Shown in pieces: positions 37,101 through 44,771 of a DNA stretch of 64,000 nt. Source of the DNA: Nocardioides eburneiflavus (GTDB lineage: Bacteria; Actinomycetota; Actinomycetes; Propionibacteriales; Nocardioidaceae); contig NZ_SRRO01000001.1 in assembly GCF_004785795.1 (NCBI RefSeq), positions 4,650,001-4,714,000 on the forward strand. The letters are read 5' to 3'. Numbering within the stretch: position 1 is the stretch's first letter; every line of letters starts with the position of its first letter. Under the pieces are notes generated by a model, which worked only from the letters and a program-made list of their open reading frames with translations, had not been told where the DNA came from and did no database searches. Both the position numbers and the translations under genes were made by a program.

Positions 37101-37542
37101 ACAGCAACAACGAGGCCGGCATGACCGCGCCGGAGTAGTTGTGCACCGTCGCCGTGACGGTAACGTCGTCGTTGGGAGCCCAGCGCACGGGCGCCGTCGG
37201 CGCCGTGATCTCCCAAGCCAGATCGGGTGCGGCGAGCATTGACGTGGTCGTCTCACTCGTCGTCACAGATGAGGTGCTACCGGACGACGGGGCTGCCGCA
37301 TTCAACACGCCGGCGTCGCCGCGAGCCAGGCCCACCTCCCCCCAACTGACTGATGGGACGTCGACTACGGCGCGCGTAGGAGGGACGAGAGCCGGCGTCG
37401 CCGCGCCAGGGAAGGTCTTCGACACCGCGTCCGAACTGCCAACGGCTGCTGAGGCCGACACGTCAGGAACAGCTAGAACGCTGCCGCACATCGCGATAAT
37501 CGGAACCATGCAGGCGAAAATGCGGACGCCGATGCCACTCAT
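31165..37542 (-). CDS. Exported RHS/YD-repeat polymorphic toxin, 2,125 residues
   Basis: A Sec signal peptide (about 1-31) precedes an Ig/CARDB-like segment (PDLAWEITAPTAPVRWAPND). Then come dozens of YD repeats of the RTTYTYDxxG kind (about 290-1780), broken near 1190-1290 by a possible golvesin-like module. The RHS core is near 1830-1880 (GFRNYDPGLNRFLTRD, NRYAFSGGNPITG, ELDGH). The last 245 residues are the variable toxin region, ending DKLNHIFDPKHNFQPLVQQF and RGAVVDGIPRIGTAFTP. The HxF/KHN pattern resembles BECR-fold RNase tips, but that is a guess. The RHS shell normally encloses the toxin. ATG 37542 has GGGGGAGA upstream. It lacks PAAR or T6SS domains, as expected for a Gram-positive. 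Confidence 0.92.
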   Translation of the reverse strand: MSGIGVRIFACMVPIIAMCGSVLAVPDVSASAAVGSSDAVSKTFPGAATPALVPPTRAVVDVPSVSWGEVGLARGDAGVLNAAAPSSGSTSSVTTSETTTSMLAAPDLAWEITAPTAPVRWAPNDDVTVTATVHNYSGAVMPASLLLSYRWTRVGDASADETPGNVAAVALGEDLAPGQSTTLDVVVEPPINSDEGAKRLDYDFYLDLWNGSTRWSSSNPPSASPLTRPNVFCAMAAAGLLCPDRLVEDASSNQLGLERWLTYAGEATGAGSGVMTNLYEGNLVWSYDPISNPSVGPSTFVRLAYNSTDVTDDGTGFGWSVQTSTLTRLGSRLSVPSSDNGAAPQEMTFIDGDGTTHVYERNDATKDDPVVTYAAPAGVHLSLAWHRTAPSAQQWVFSRPDGTRFFYRQGQGPGRGDAGLPNSIQDRHGNALTFGYDTNWQLTSLGDATGRETLTLGWVQGQLRWLRDLSGRGIRFTYDAGQVTRIEDGAYTPSSNSFAGPVKTFDFTYAVPQGNKHAKLTSVTDPRDATTTIFYIPTGDPKFALWPERLTDRRGHDTTYAYEDPDAQDGSVLRATVTNANGTTPSVTAYEMNSFGLATSIIDANANALAPTDPTYRTDLAWDADNNVQTLIEPAASPGAPRARSRWLYDLNTGYLKQQWDSVGDPVEKSTRLTYEPMTVQVGQTGQSVPLTVLTSTATPEGRTSTYGYHPNGDLKTVTNGAGETTAYTYNPDGTLATATDPRGHTTTYENYDPNGMPRRIIDPITAATTSDPGTRDTNLTYDVRGNVTQISDQLSRITTAEYDAFGRPWKITTPHQPTEVRTTQTDYDLNDNVVEVTDPTGAITQTTYTAMDAPATITLPGNGAAGTRKTEMSYDDLDRVLTETTPLGVASTTIAEDHQTIYTYDHLGQVLTVTTPHLDAGQWKRPTTRYTYDRVSNLVKVEDPRKSATLATDDYTTLFGYDLAHRQDSVTDALGNASTTAYDYDGLVTAQTDQDGNDRTYTYDAASRVATVTTPHTPIGATAAELRVTTYGYDNTGNPTTVTNPSGRTTETTYDALNRPIQRSGPFRPGDTDAPIYDKPANTFFSYDAAGQLKRQSNPSWATTGQHWTEFDYWDSGDVKSSTDPWNLVTTYDYDRAGRQTSRTIKSTDNSANRTMTWTYWSDGSLRTRNDNAASNAWEPPIVVDNDTPGTSSTGTWTLDTRARTGMVGTSRRTSTTTLCDGRACDSYGTYTWPVTVPSDGTYNIAATCPQATSTEPNYASYSVATDHGTRIAQLDQRACSTGYAAVRNVELLGGQPYKITAHISYEDLGDIDPPTQTLTSPLSTPTLDPEPPTQTTSRTTVADADAVKLTKQAQGRAFEYSYDLDGSGTQVRRIVDGLTVQRWTSTPDGLGRIIKVEESAHGTSTPRRTTTYTYDANNNVLTTNRSRPRKVEGNGESGNENAARYTAYTYDARDQVVTVQTGSSSSDTTLKTTHFTYDSRGMRDTLTKANGNTTTYTYHEDGLPKRTEERRTNGDLVSRHLLWFNADGDRRRDDATLDHPDTAGTLAQDTVYTYTPAGQLEKVTKSGAEAGKDEFYRYDAAGNTIEQRIGDTTANTSVSTYERNRLDQTQIVAPNGTVKTTNAYTYDPWGRLWKVTQDGVKIKEYQYDGFDRLIKDQQFLLVPAGANDVTKTTTYDAFDRTTSVTTKVQTNTAKTTRYTYLGLSDQVVQEERKNNAGAWAVAKAFTYGPSGEKLSLVDSPVNSTDPSTTLYYGTNPHGDIETLTNPTGEVDATYRYHAYGAPDPTGTKGLDEAPEQTGTTPVPDDEVTNPYRFNGKRIEPTTGQYDMGFRNYDPGLNRFLTRDMYNGALDDLALGMDPWNTNRYAFSGGNPITGVELDGHASTGGDGAAGGNPSQETFEDDWCESVDNCSKSTSEAMGWDYEAATYNPNLDFGSPRDWAAGVVHGAALSVDLVSNCGSLGTAITNCGDYLTGGGVRAGENAADSFARHLGANRQSFGYMTGDAFGVPLPSSVAAGGIRLLGRGAANAGDDVVRALSATERRTLDDALRPDKLNHIFDPKHNFQPLVQQFGSREAAMEQIVRSIGGPLPQAGRFEIAQSIGGQAVVIRGAVVDGIPRIGTAFTP

Positions 37543-37683
37543 GGCGGTCTCCCCCGAGACGCGGCCAGCCCGGCGGGTCGGCCTTGGTGTGGTAAGTCAA
37601 GACACACCAACGGGCGGCAGCAATAGCCCGAAGTGACTATGGACATCAGCGGCGAGTCCAGCCACGGTACCGCGCGTCCAGTG

Positions 37684-37703
37684 GCGGCCCGCCTGCGGGC
37701 CGC
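37684..37703. repeat. Perfect palindrome next to IS21 left end
   Basis: GCGGCCCGC-CT-GCGGGCCGC can form a 9-bp GC-only stem. It lies just upstream of the RHS gene and 4 bp from the IS21 end. It may be a terminator or a target preferred by the IS; it has no T-tract. The remaining bases between it and the RHS start (37543-37683) should contain the operon promoter, which I could not identify. Confidence 0.5.
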
Positions 37704-37765
37704 ACGATGTCAACGGCGGCTGAAAACTGACCCCCGCGCGGCAAGTGAAAACCGACCCCCTGGTT

Positions 37766-38575
37766 CTAGTTCTCTTCGTTGACGGCCGCGGGGACGCGGC
37801 CGAGCTCTCGGTTCTTCAGCCGGTAGGAGTCGCCCTTCAGGGCGATGACCTCGGCGTGGTGGACGAGCCGGTCGATCATCGCGGCAGCGACGGTGTCGTC
37901 GCCGAAGACCTCGCCCCAGCGGGCGAAGTTCTTGTTGCTGGTGACGATCAGGCTGGCGCGTTCGTAGCGCGATGAGACGAGCTGGAAGAACAGGTTGGCT
38001 GCCTCGGGCTCGAACGGGATGTAGCCGACCTCGTCGATGACCAGCACCGGATAGCGGACCAGTCGGCGGAGCTCGTCTTGCAGCCTGCCGGCGTGGTGGG
38101 CGTCGGCAAGCCGGTCGACCCACTGGGACGCGGTGGCGAACTGGACGCGGTGCCCGGCCTGACAGGCCCGGATCGCCAGCCCGGTGGCCAGGTGGGTCTT
38201 CCCGGTGCCGGGCGGGCCGAGGAGCACGACGTTCTCCTTGCCGGCGACGAAGTCCAGGGTGCCCAGGTGCGCGATGGTCTCCCGCTTCAGGCCACGGGCG
38301 TGGTCGTAGTCGAAGTCCTCCAACGACTTGCGTGCCGGGAACCGGGCGGCCCGGATCCGGCCCTCGCCACCGTGGGACTCGCGCGCTGACACCTCGCGCT
38401 GCAGGCACGCTGCCAGGAACTCCTCATGGGTCCAGGACTCCTCGCGGGCACGCTCAGCCAGCCGGGCGACCGATTCGCGCAGCGTGGGTGCCTTCAATGC
38501 TCGGGTCAGGAACTCCAACTCGCTGGTGACATCACGACCCGTCTTCGATGCCGTCTTCGTGGCACGGGTGGCCAT
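37766..38575 (-). CDS. istB: IS21 helper ATPase IstB
   Basis: A 269-residue AAA+ ATPase related to DnaC, needed for IS21 transposition. Walker A is LLGPPGTGKTHLATGL, Walker B VLVIDEVGYIPFEPEAANL, and sensor-1 IVTSNKNFARWGEVFGD. The ATG at 38575 overlaps the istA stop by one base (TGATG); a GTG one codon earlier is also possible. Full length. Confidence 0.93.
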   Translation of the reverse strand: MATRATKTASKTGRDVTSELEFLTRALKAPTLRESVARLAERAREESWTHEEFLAACLQREVSARESHGGEGRIRAARFPARKSLEDFDYDHARGLKRETIAHLGTLDFVAGKENVVLLGPPGTGKTHLATGLAIRACQAGHRVQFATASQWVDRLADAHHAGRLQDELRRLVRYPVLVIDEVGYIPFEPEAANLFFQLVSSRYERASLIVTSNKNFARWGEVFGDDTVAAAMIDRLVHHAEVIALKGDSYRLKNRELGRVPAAVNEEN

Positions 38576-39849
38576 CACGACACCTCCTCATCCACGAGCT
38601 CGTCGTCCGGTTCGTCGACCAGGCCGAGGACTCGGTCGTAGGTGGTCAGCGACCGGATCTCGACCTCCTCACCGGTCACAACGTCGGCGACCGGCCGCAG
38701 CAGGTCCGCTCGACCGTGACGCAGCTGCTTGGCCGCGACGGTGTGCTCGAAGTCGGTGATGGTCTGGTGCTGTGCCCACACCCGGACGTGGTCGGCGACG
38801 ACCGCGCCCTCGCAGGTCACCCAGACCCGGTCGAGGTCGGCGTGGACCTCAATCCGCCGTCCGACCACAGCCGGGTGGACCGAGTAGTCGTTCGAGTCGA
38901 CGCGGACGTAGTGGTCGCGCGGCAGCCGCACGCTCTTGCGCCAGCCGACCTCGGGCGCGACCGGCGGCAACGGCATCATCGCGGCCTTGTCCGCTGCGAT
39001 CCGGTCCGCCGGCGAGCAGCCCAGCACCCGCATCCGACGTGTGTTGGCCCTGGCCACCCACTTGCCCAGCTGGGTGTTGAAGTCCTCGGGTGAGGTGAAT
39101 GTCCGCCCGGGCAGGAAGGACCGCTCGAGGTAGTCGTGGAACCGTTCCAGCATCCCCTTTGCCTCAGGGTCAGCCGGCTTGCAGATGTACACGCTGGCAC
39201 CGAGCACGCCGCGAAATGCCTGACACTCGGCAGTCAGCTCGGGTCGTCGGGCGCGCCAACGCCCGACCGCGCCCTCGCCGTCCCACACCAGCGTGCGCGG
39301 CACCGCGCCGAGCTGTTGGATCAGATGCCACCAACCCGCGAAGAGGTCCTCAGACTCTCGACGAGGGATCAGCACCGCACCCGTCCACCGGGAGTAGCCC
39401 GAGCACATCGTCATCACCGGCAGCCGTTTCGCCGTCCTGGTCTGGCCGTAGCCGACCGGGAGCTCGATGTCGGGGAACCAGAAGTCGAACTGCGCCAGCT
39501 CGCCTGCCTCATAGGTCGTGCGCGACGCCGGGTCCGGTGGCAGGTACACCGGCCGCAGCTCGCTCACCCGGGTACGCAGGGTCCGGATCGAGTGCTCCCA
39601 GCCGATCCGCTCAGCGACAACCGTGGCCGGCATCGTCGGCGTGACCCGCAACAACTCGCGGATCCGCGGCTCCACCTCGTCGACCAACGACCCTCGCGCG
39701 GGCCGCTCGTAGCGCGGCGGACCCTCATCACGCAGCGCCTTGCGCACCGTGTTCTTCGAGATCCCCATCGACCTGGCGATCACCTTGATCGGCACTCCCT
39801 CCGCACGGTGCAACCGGCGGATCTCAGCCCAGTCCTCCACTGACAACAC
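38575..39849 (-). CDS. istA: IS21 transposase IstA
   Basis: A 424-residue DDE transposase. The N-terminal helix-turn-helix (VEDWAEIRRLHRAEG, IARSMGISKNTVRKAL) is followed by an rve-type core with AQFDFWFPDIELP (Asp), LVWDGEGAVG (Asp) and DPEAKGMLERFHDYLE (Glu), then the C-terminal SNDYSVHPAVVGRRIEV domain. I chose GTG 39849 (GTG-TTG-TCA) because GGGGGATACG precedes it and the family begins at this point; the open frame starts 9 codons earlier with TTG. Confidence 0.92.
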   Translation of the reverse strand: MLSVEDWAEIRRLHRAEGVPIKVIARSMGISKNTVRKALRDEGPPRYERPARGSLVDEVEPRIRELLRVTPTMPATVVAERIGWEHSIRTLRTRVSELRPVYLPPDPASRTTYEAGELAQFDFWFPDIELPVGYGQTRTAKRLPVMTMCSGYSRWTGAVLIPRRESEDLFAGWWHLIQQLGAVPRTLVWDGEGAVGRWRARRPELTAECQAFRGVLGASVYICKPADPEAKGMLERFHDYLERSFLPGRTFTSPEDFNTQLGKWVARANTRRMRVLGCSPADRIAADKAAMMPLPPVAPEVGWRKSVRLPRDHYVRVDSNDYSVHPAVVGRRIEVHADLDRVWVTCEGAVVADHVRVWAQHQTITDFEHTVAAKQLRHGRADLLRPVADVVTGEEVEIRSLTTYDRVLGLVDEPDDELVDEEVS

Positions 39850-39944
39850 TCCGTATCCCCCTGCCTCGAGGTTCAAGGACAGGGTCTCGGAGGGGGTCAG
39901 TTCTCAGTTGCCGTCCGGGGGTCAGTTTTCACGTGCCGTCGACA

Positions 39945-40097
39945 CACGAAGGGTCTGCAGCACGACCAGACAAGAGGTTGGGCTGAGCGAACCGTCACGG
40001 TCTGCAGGGCCGCTCCTGGTTAGTTGAGGAAGTTGCGCCCAAGAAGGTGCGCGCTGCACTGAAGGGTCCGGCGCCTGACGACGAGATCCTGCGGAGG
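39945..40097 (+). other. Short interval between IS21 and IS256 copy 2; possible gene remnant
   Basis: After the IS21 target repeat, a frame opens at 39987 and stays open to the IS256 target repeat (EEVAPKKVRAALKGPAPDDE). If IS256 copy 2 and IS3 copy B are removed, it continues in frame through 41540-41547 and 42882-42975 to a TGA. No family is recognised and no good start is visible. Confidence 0.35.
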
Positions 40098-41529
40098 AGT
40101 TGAGTCCATGGGCGTGGTGTACGACGGGCCCGACGTGAGCGTGGCGTCCTGACATAGCGACGGCCACCGCGTGATCCTTCAGAAGACCTGCGAAAGCGCG
40201 ACTGAAGGAGTCACCACGATGACCGTCGACCCCAACTCTATTGACCTGCCCACGTTCATGACCGAGCACCTGGCGCGTGCCGAGCCCGACCTACTCCGGA
40301 CCATGTTGTCCACGTTCGTGCAGGCGTTGATGTCGGCCGAGGCCGACGCGATCTGCGGCGCCGGCTACGGCGAACGCAGCCCGGAGCGGACCAACTCCCG
40401 CAACGGCTACCGGACCCGGGACTTCGACACCCGCACCGGCACGATGGAGGTTGCGATTCCCAAGCTGCGCGAGGGCTCGTACTTCCCCGACTGGCTCCTC
40501 GAGCGCCGCCGTCGGGCCGAGCGGGCCCTGACCACAGTGGTGGCAACCTGCTACCTCCTCGGGGTGTCGACGCGGCGGATGGAGAAGCTCGTCGAGACCC
40601 TCGGCATCACCAGGTTGTCGAAGTCGCAAGTCAGCGTGATGGCCAAGGAGCTCGACGCGCACGTGGAGGACTTCCGCACCCGGCCACTCGACGCCGGGCC
40701 GTACACGTTCCTGGCCGCGGACGCGTTGACGATGAAGGTCCGCGAGGGCGGGCGGGTCGTGAACACCCACGTCCTGGTCGCGACCGGCGTCAACGCCGAT
40801 GGGCACCGCGAGATCCTCGGCGTGGACATCTGCTCGGCCGAGTCCGAGGCCGGCTGGCTGACCCTGTTCCGCGGCCTGAACGCCCGCGGCCTGAGCGGCG
40901 TCAAGCTCGTCACGTCCGATGCCCACAGTGGCCTGGTGGCCGCGATGACGGCGACCCTGGACGGTGCCGCCTGGCAGCGATGCCGCACCCACTACGCGGC
41001 GAACCTGATGTCCGCGACACCAAAGTCGTCGTGGGGCTGGGTCAAGGCGATGCTGCACTCGATCTACGACCAGCCCGACACCAAGGCCGTGCACGCCCAG
41101 TTCGACCGCGTCATCGACACCCTGGACGAGAAGCTCCCCGCCGTGGCCGAGCACCTCGAGGAAGCCCGCGCCGACATCCTGGCCTTCACCGCGTTCCCGA
41201 AAGAGATCTGGCGCCAGATCTGGTCCAACAATCCCAACGAGCGCCTCAACCGCGAGATCCGCCGACGCACCGACGTCGTCGGGATCTTCCCCGACCGCAA
41301 CTCCGCCATCCGACTCATCGGAGCCGTCCTGGCCGAGCAGCACGACGACTGGGCCGAGGGCCGCCGCTACCTCGGACTCGACGTCCTGGCACGCTCCCGC
41401 ATCGCACTCATCAACACCAACGAGACCACCGACCAGAAGGAGGACCTGACACCCGCCGCACTCACTGCCTAGAGTGCAGCCACCGGATCACGCGGTGGCC
41501 CCTTCATCCACCACGACCGTGGACTCGAC
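40098..41529 (+). mobile_element. IS256-family insertion sequence, copy 2
   Basis: About 1.43 kb. Imperfect termini: left GAGTCCATGGGCGTGGTGTA, right the reverse of GAGTCCACGGTCGTGGTGGA; the inner motif GGCCACCGCGTGATCC occurs at both ends. A direct repeat CCTGCGGAGG flanks it (40088-40097 and 41530-41539), containing the 8-9 bp target duplication. Confidence 0.87.
40219..41472 (+). CDS. IS256-family transposase, copy 2
   Basis: A 417-residue mutator-type DDE transposase. Catalytic positions are in FLAADALTMKV, VKLVTSDAHSGL and WSNNPNERLNREIRRRTDVV. ATG 40219 is preferred over an upstream GTG in the same frame because GAAGGAG stands 8 nt before it. It is clearly homologous to the transposase of copy 1 but diverged, so the two copies arrived separately. 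Confidence 0.93.
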   Translation: MTVDPNSIDLPTFMTEHLARAEPDLLRTMLSTFVQALMSAEADAICGAGYGERSPERTNSRNGYRTRDFDTRTGTMEVAIPKLREGSYFPDWLLERRRRAERALTTVVATCYLLGVSTRRMEKLVETLGITRLSKSQVSVMAKELDAHVEDFRTRPLDAGPYTFLAADALTMKVREGGRVVNTHVLVATGVNADGHREILGVDICSAESEAGWLTLFRGLNARGLSGVKLVTSDAHSGLVAAMTATLDGAAWQRCRTHYAANLMSATPKSSWGWVKAMLHSIYDQPDTKAVHAQFDRVIDTLDEKLPAVAEHLEEARADILAFTAFPKEIWRQIWSNNPNERLNREIRRRTDVVGIFPDRNSAIRLIGAVLAEQHDDWAEGRRYLGLDVLARSRIALINTNETTDQKEDLTPAALTA

Positions 41530-41598
41530 CCTGCGGAGGCCTCGATCTGAACCGCCCCGGGATGTCCGGAGAGCTGATTCGTTGGAAGGATCACTCTC

Positions 41599-41922
41599 AT
41601 GGCACGTCCCTCGAAGTACCCGCCCGAGTTGCGTGAGCGCGCGGTGCGGATGGTGTTGGAGTCGCGTGTGGACTATCCGCACGAGGCGGCTGCGATCAGG
41701 TCGATCGCGGCGAAGCTCGGGATCACCTCGACCGAGTCGGTGCGCAAGTGGGTCAGGCAGGCCGAGATCGATGGTGGTGTCCGGGCCGGGAAGACCAGCG
41801 AGGAGCTGGCTGAGATCAAGGCGCTGAAGCGGGAGAACGCCGAGCTGCGGCGGGCGAACGAGATCTTGAAGAGCGCCTCGGCTTTCTTCGCGGCGGAGCT
41901 CGACCGCCCCAACAGGTATTGA
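41599..41922 (+). CDS. IS3-family transposase OrfA, copy B
   Basis: 107 residues, identical to OrfA of copies A and C: helix-turn-helix followed by a leucine-zipper-like segment. GGAAGGA precedes ATG 41599. Its TGA overlaps the OrfB TTG start. Confidence 0.92.
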   Translation: MARPSKYPPELRERAVRMVLESRVDYPHEAAAIRSIAAKLGITSTESVRKWVRQAEIDGGVRAGKTSEELAEIKALKRENAELRRANEILKSASAFFAAELDRPNRY

Positions 41923-42839
41923 TCGACTTCATCGACACCCACAGGGCCGACTACGGGATCGAGCCGATCTGTCGTGTGCTCGCCGAGCACGGGATCAAGA
42001 TCGCCCCGTCGACCTACTACGACGCCAGGGTTAGACGGCCCTCGCGACGTGCTCGGCGTGACGCCGAGATCGTCGCGGTGATCGCGGCCGAGAGGGGCCG
42101 GCAACGGCTGCTGGCGCGGTTCGGGTCACGCAAGATGTGGCTCCACCTACGCCGGCAGGGTCACGACGTGGCCAGGTGCACGATCGAGCGGCTGTACCGC
42201 CAGCAGGGCTGGGAGGGCGCACGACGGTTGAAGAAGGTCCGCACCACCATCGCCGATCCCGCGGCCGACCGTCCCCTGGATCGTGTGGACCGGCAGTTCT
42301 GGGCTGCGCGTCCGAACCAGCTGTGGGTTGCTGACTTCACCTACGTCGCGACCTGGTCCGGCACCGTCTACGTCGCATTCATCTTCGACGTGTTCTCCCG
42401 CCGCATCGTGGGCTGGCGGGCAGCGACGAGGATGACGACCGACCTGGTCCTCGACACTCTCGAGCACGCGATCTGGACTCGCCAGCAGGCCGGCATCACC
42501 GACCTGTCGGGGTTGGTCCATCACACCGATGCCGGGTCGCAGTACGTCAGTTTCGCGTTCACCGAACGGCTCGTTGACGAGGGCGTCGACCCTTCTGTCG
42601 GATCGGTCGGCGATGCCTACGATAACGCGCTCGCCGAGTCTCAGATCGGGCTCTACAAGGCTGAGCTGATCCGTCCCGAAGGACCTTGGCGCGGTGTCGA
42701 GCACGTCGAGCTCGAGACCCTCAACTGGGTCGACTTCTTCAACAACGAGCGCCCGCACGAGGCCATCGACGACCTGACCCCGGTCGAGGCCGAAGAACTT
42801 CACTACGCTGCAAGAAACCAGCTCACGCCGACCGGCTGA
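41919..42839 (+). CDS. IS3-family transposase OrfB, copy B
   Basis: 306 residues, identical to OrfB of copies A and C, with an intact DDE core (VADFTYVATWSG, HHTDAGSQY, NALAESQIGLYKAEL). Start TTG 41919 inside the OrfA stop overlap. As the one copy with a clean target duplication, this is the best candidate for a recently active element. Confidence 0.92.
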   Translation: MIDFIDTHRADYGIEPICRVLAEHGIKIAPSTYYDARVRRPSRRARRDAEIVAVIAAERGRQRLLARFGSRKMWLHLRRQGHDVARCTIERLYRQQGWEGARRLKKVRTTIADPAADRPLDRVDRQFWAARPNQLWVADFTYVATWSGTVYVAFIFDVFSRRIVGWRAATRMTTDLVLDTLEHAIWTRQQAGITDLSGLVHHTDAGSQYVSFAFTERLVDEGVDPSVGSVGDAYDNALAESQIGLYKAELIRPEGPWRGVEHVELETLNWVDFFNNERPHEAIDDLTPVEAEELHYAARNQLTPTG

Positions 42840-42878
42840 GCCACCAAACCCAGCCTCCGGAAACTCCGGGGCGGTTCA

Positions 42879-43491
42879 ATCTTCTTCGCGGGGGACTCGA
42901 CCCCCGCAGCAGCTGACCATCGAGGACATGAGAGCCGAAGGTCACTACCGTCGAGACGGTACGCAACCCGCCTGACGAATTTGTTGGCTGCGTCGCTCCC
43001 GGTACGTCGCTCTCGGTGGGCGCGGCCTCCTCCAGACCGCCGGTGCGTAGCGCGGTGACCGCGAGCACCGGCGCGACGTACCTACCCGAGCGTCGCGCGC
43101 CGCGACGTCTCACTCACCCTTGGTCATCACCCCTCGCCGCTTCCCCCGCCAGTGCAATACTCCGCATTGGGTTCACCCGCAGGAGGAACCTCTGGCGAGA
43201 CGCGAAGTGCGTCGGGAGCGACTCGGGAAGCCCCAGCTCGATGAGGGGGATCAGGTAGGCCACGGCCTTCTCTCGCGTCCCGTTTGCCCTGTCCGGTGAG
43301 GGCACCGGAACGGGGTCGCTCTACGAGAGACACGCTCACCCCTTCAATCGGCTCCTCTCGCAGCGAACTCCCCCTTCTGCTTCTCCTACCCTCAGATCGC
43401 TTGCCTTCGTTGACCATCGACGGCCCCCAGAATCTCCTCCAGATCGCTGTCTTTCTGCTACCCCAACCTCTTCTTTCGCAGCGGCACGCAT
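42879..43491. other. 613-bp interval between IS3 copies B and C, mostly decayed sequence
   Basis: It holds the end of the possible remnant that begins at 39987 (to TGA 42975). On the minus strand a 63-codon frame from GTG 43305 to 43114 has some protein-like composition (YLIPLIELGLPESLPTHFAS, FLLRVNPMRSIALAGE) but no good ribosome site or recognised family. Nothing else is supported. Base composition is patchier and less GC-rich (43340-43490) than the core genome, consistent with acquired DNA. Confidence 0.4.
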
Positions 43492-43530
43492 TGAACCGCC
43501 CCGGAGTTTCCGGAGGCTGGGTTTGGTGGC

Positions 43531-44451
43531 TCAGCCGGTCGGCGTGAGCTGGTTTCTTGCAGCGTAGTGAAGTTCTTCGGCCTCGACCGGGGTCAGGTCG
43601 TCGATGGCCTCGTGCGGGCGCTCGTTGTTGAAGAAGTCGACCCAGTTGAGGGTCTCGAGCTCGACGTGCTCGACACCGCGCCAAGGTCCTTCGGGACGGA
43701 TCAGCTCAGCCTTGTAGAGCCCGATCTGAGACTCGGCGAGCGCGTTATCGTAGGCATCGCCGACCGATCCGACAGAAGGGTCGACGCCCTCGTCAACGAG
43801 CCGTTCGGTGAACGCGAAACTGACGTACTGCGACCCGGCATCGGTGTGATGGACCAACCCCGACAGGTCGGTGATGCCGGCCTGCTGGCGAGTCCAGATC
43901 GCGTGCTCGAGAGTGTCGAGGACCAGGTCGGTCGTCATCCTCGTCGCTGCCCGCCAGCCCACGATGCGGCGGGAGAACACGTCGAAGATGAATGCGACGT
44001 AGACGGTGCCGGACCAGGTCGCGACGTAGGTGAAGTCAGCAACCCACAGCTGGTTCGGACGCGCAGCCCAGAACTGCCGGTCCACACGATCCAGGGGACG
44101 GTCGGCCGCGGGATCGGCGATGGTGGTGCGGACCTTCTTCAACCGTCGTGCGCCCTCCCAGCCCTGCTGGCGGTACAGCCGCTCGATCGTGCACCTGGCC
44201 ACGTCGTGACCCTGCCGGCGTAGGTGGAGCCACATCTTGCGTGACCCGAACCGCGCCAGCAGCCGTTGCCGGCCCCTCTCGGCCGCGATCACCGCGACGA
44301 TCTCGGCGTCACGCCGAGCACGTCGCGAGGGCCGTCTAACCCTGGCGTCGTAGTAGGTCGACGGGGCGATCTTGATCCCGTGCTCGGCGAGCACACGACA
44401 GATCGGCTCGATCCCGTAGTCGGCCCTGTGGGTGTCGATGAAGTCGATCAA
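43531..44451 (-). CDS. IS3-family transposase OrfB, copy C
   Basis: 306 residues, identical in sequence to OrfB of copies A and B, with all three DDE residues present. TTG start at 44451 overlaps the OrfA stop by 4 bp. Confidence 0.92.
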   Translation of the reverse strand: MIDFIDTHRADYGIEPICRVLAEHGIKIAPSTYYDARVRRPSRRARRDAEIVAVIAAERGRQRLLARFGSRKMWLHLRRQGHDVARCTIERLYRQQGWEGARRLKKVRTTIADPAADRPLDRVDRQFWAARPNQLWVADFTYVATWSGTVYVAFIFDVFSRRIVGWRAATRMTTDLVLDTLEHAIWTRQQAGITDLSGLVHHTDAGSQYVSFAFTERLVDEGVDPSVGSVGDAYDNALAESQIGLYKAELIRPEGPWRGVEHVELETLNWVDFFNNERPHEAIDDLTPVEAEELHYAARNQLTPTG

Positions 44452-44771
44452 TACCTGTTGGGGCGGTCGAGCTCCGCCGCGAAGAAAGCCGAGGCGCTCT
44501 TCAAGATCTCGTTCGCCCGCCGCAGCTCGGCGTTCTCCCGCTTCAGCGCCTTGATCTCAGCCAGCTCCTCGCTGGTCTTCCCGGCCCGGACACCACCATC
44601 GATCTCGGCCTGCCTGACCCACTTGCGCACCGACTCGGTCGAGGTGATCCCGAGCTTCGCCGCGATCGACCTGATCGCAGCCGCCTCGTGCGGATAGTCC
44701 ACACGCGACTCCAACACCATCCGCACCGCGCGCTCACGCAACTCGGGCGGGTACTTCGAGGGACGTGCCAT
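44448..44771 (-). CDS. IS3-family transposase OrfA, copy C
   Basis: 107 residues, identical to the other OrfA copies. GGAAGGA upstream of ATG 44771. Helix-turn-helix plus leucine-zipper-like tail. Confidence 0.92.
   Translation of the reverse strand: MARPSKYPPELRERAVRMVLESRVDYPHEAAAIRSIAAKLGITSTESVRKWVRQAEIDGGVRAGKTSEELAEIKALKRENAELRRANEILKSASAFFAAELDRPNRY

Larger units (their letters stand above)
37708..39944 (-). mobile_element. IS21-family insertion sequence (2.24 kb)
   Basis: The termini are TGTCAACGGC (left) and, inverted, TGTCGACGGC (right), with matching subterminal GTGAAAAC/TGAAAACTGACCCCC repeats on both sides. A 5-bp target duplication CACGA flanks it (37703-37707 and 39945-39949). 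It carries istA and istB on the minus strand, both intact, just upstream of the RHS gene. Confidence 0.92.
41548..42878 (+). mobile_element. IS3-family insertion sequence, copy B (1,331 bp, inverted)
   Basis: Same length, ends and encoded proteins as copies A and C but in the opposite orientation. Here a 3-bp target duplication ATC is intact (41545-41547 and 42879-42881), showing simple insertion. It lies 18 bp from the right end of IS256 copy 2. Confidence 0.95.

Noticed and set aside
27012..41529. Possibility that the two IS256 copies form a composite transposon carrying the RHS operon
   Set aside because: The two copies are diverged and each has its own distinct target repeat, indicating independent insertions.
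43114..43305. 63-codon minus-strand frame in the interval between IS3 copies
   Set aside because: No ribosome site, start support or recognised family; mentioned only in the interval entry.
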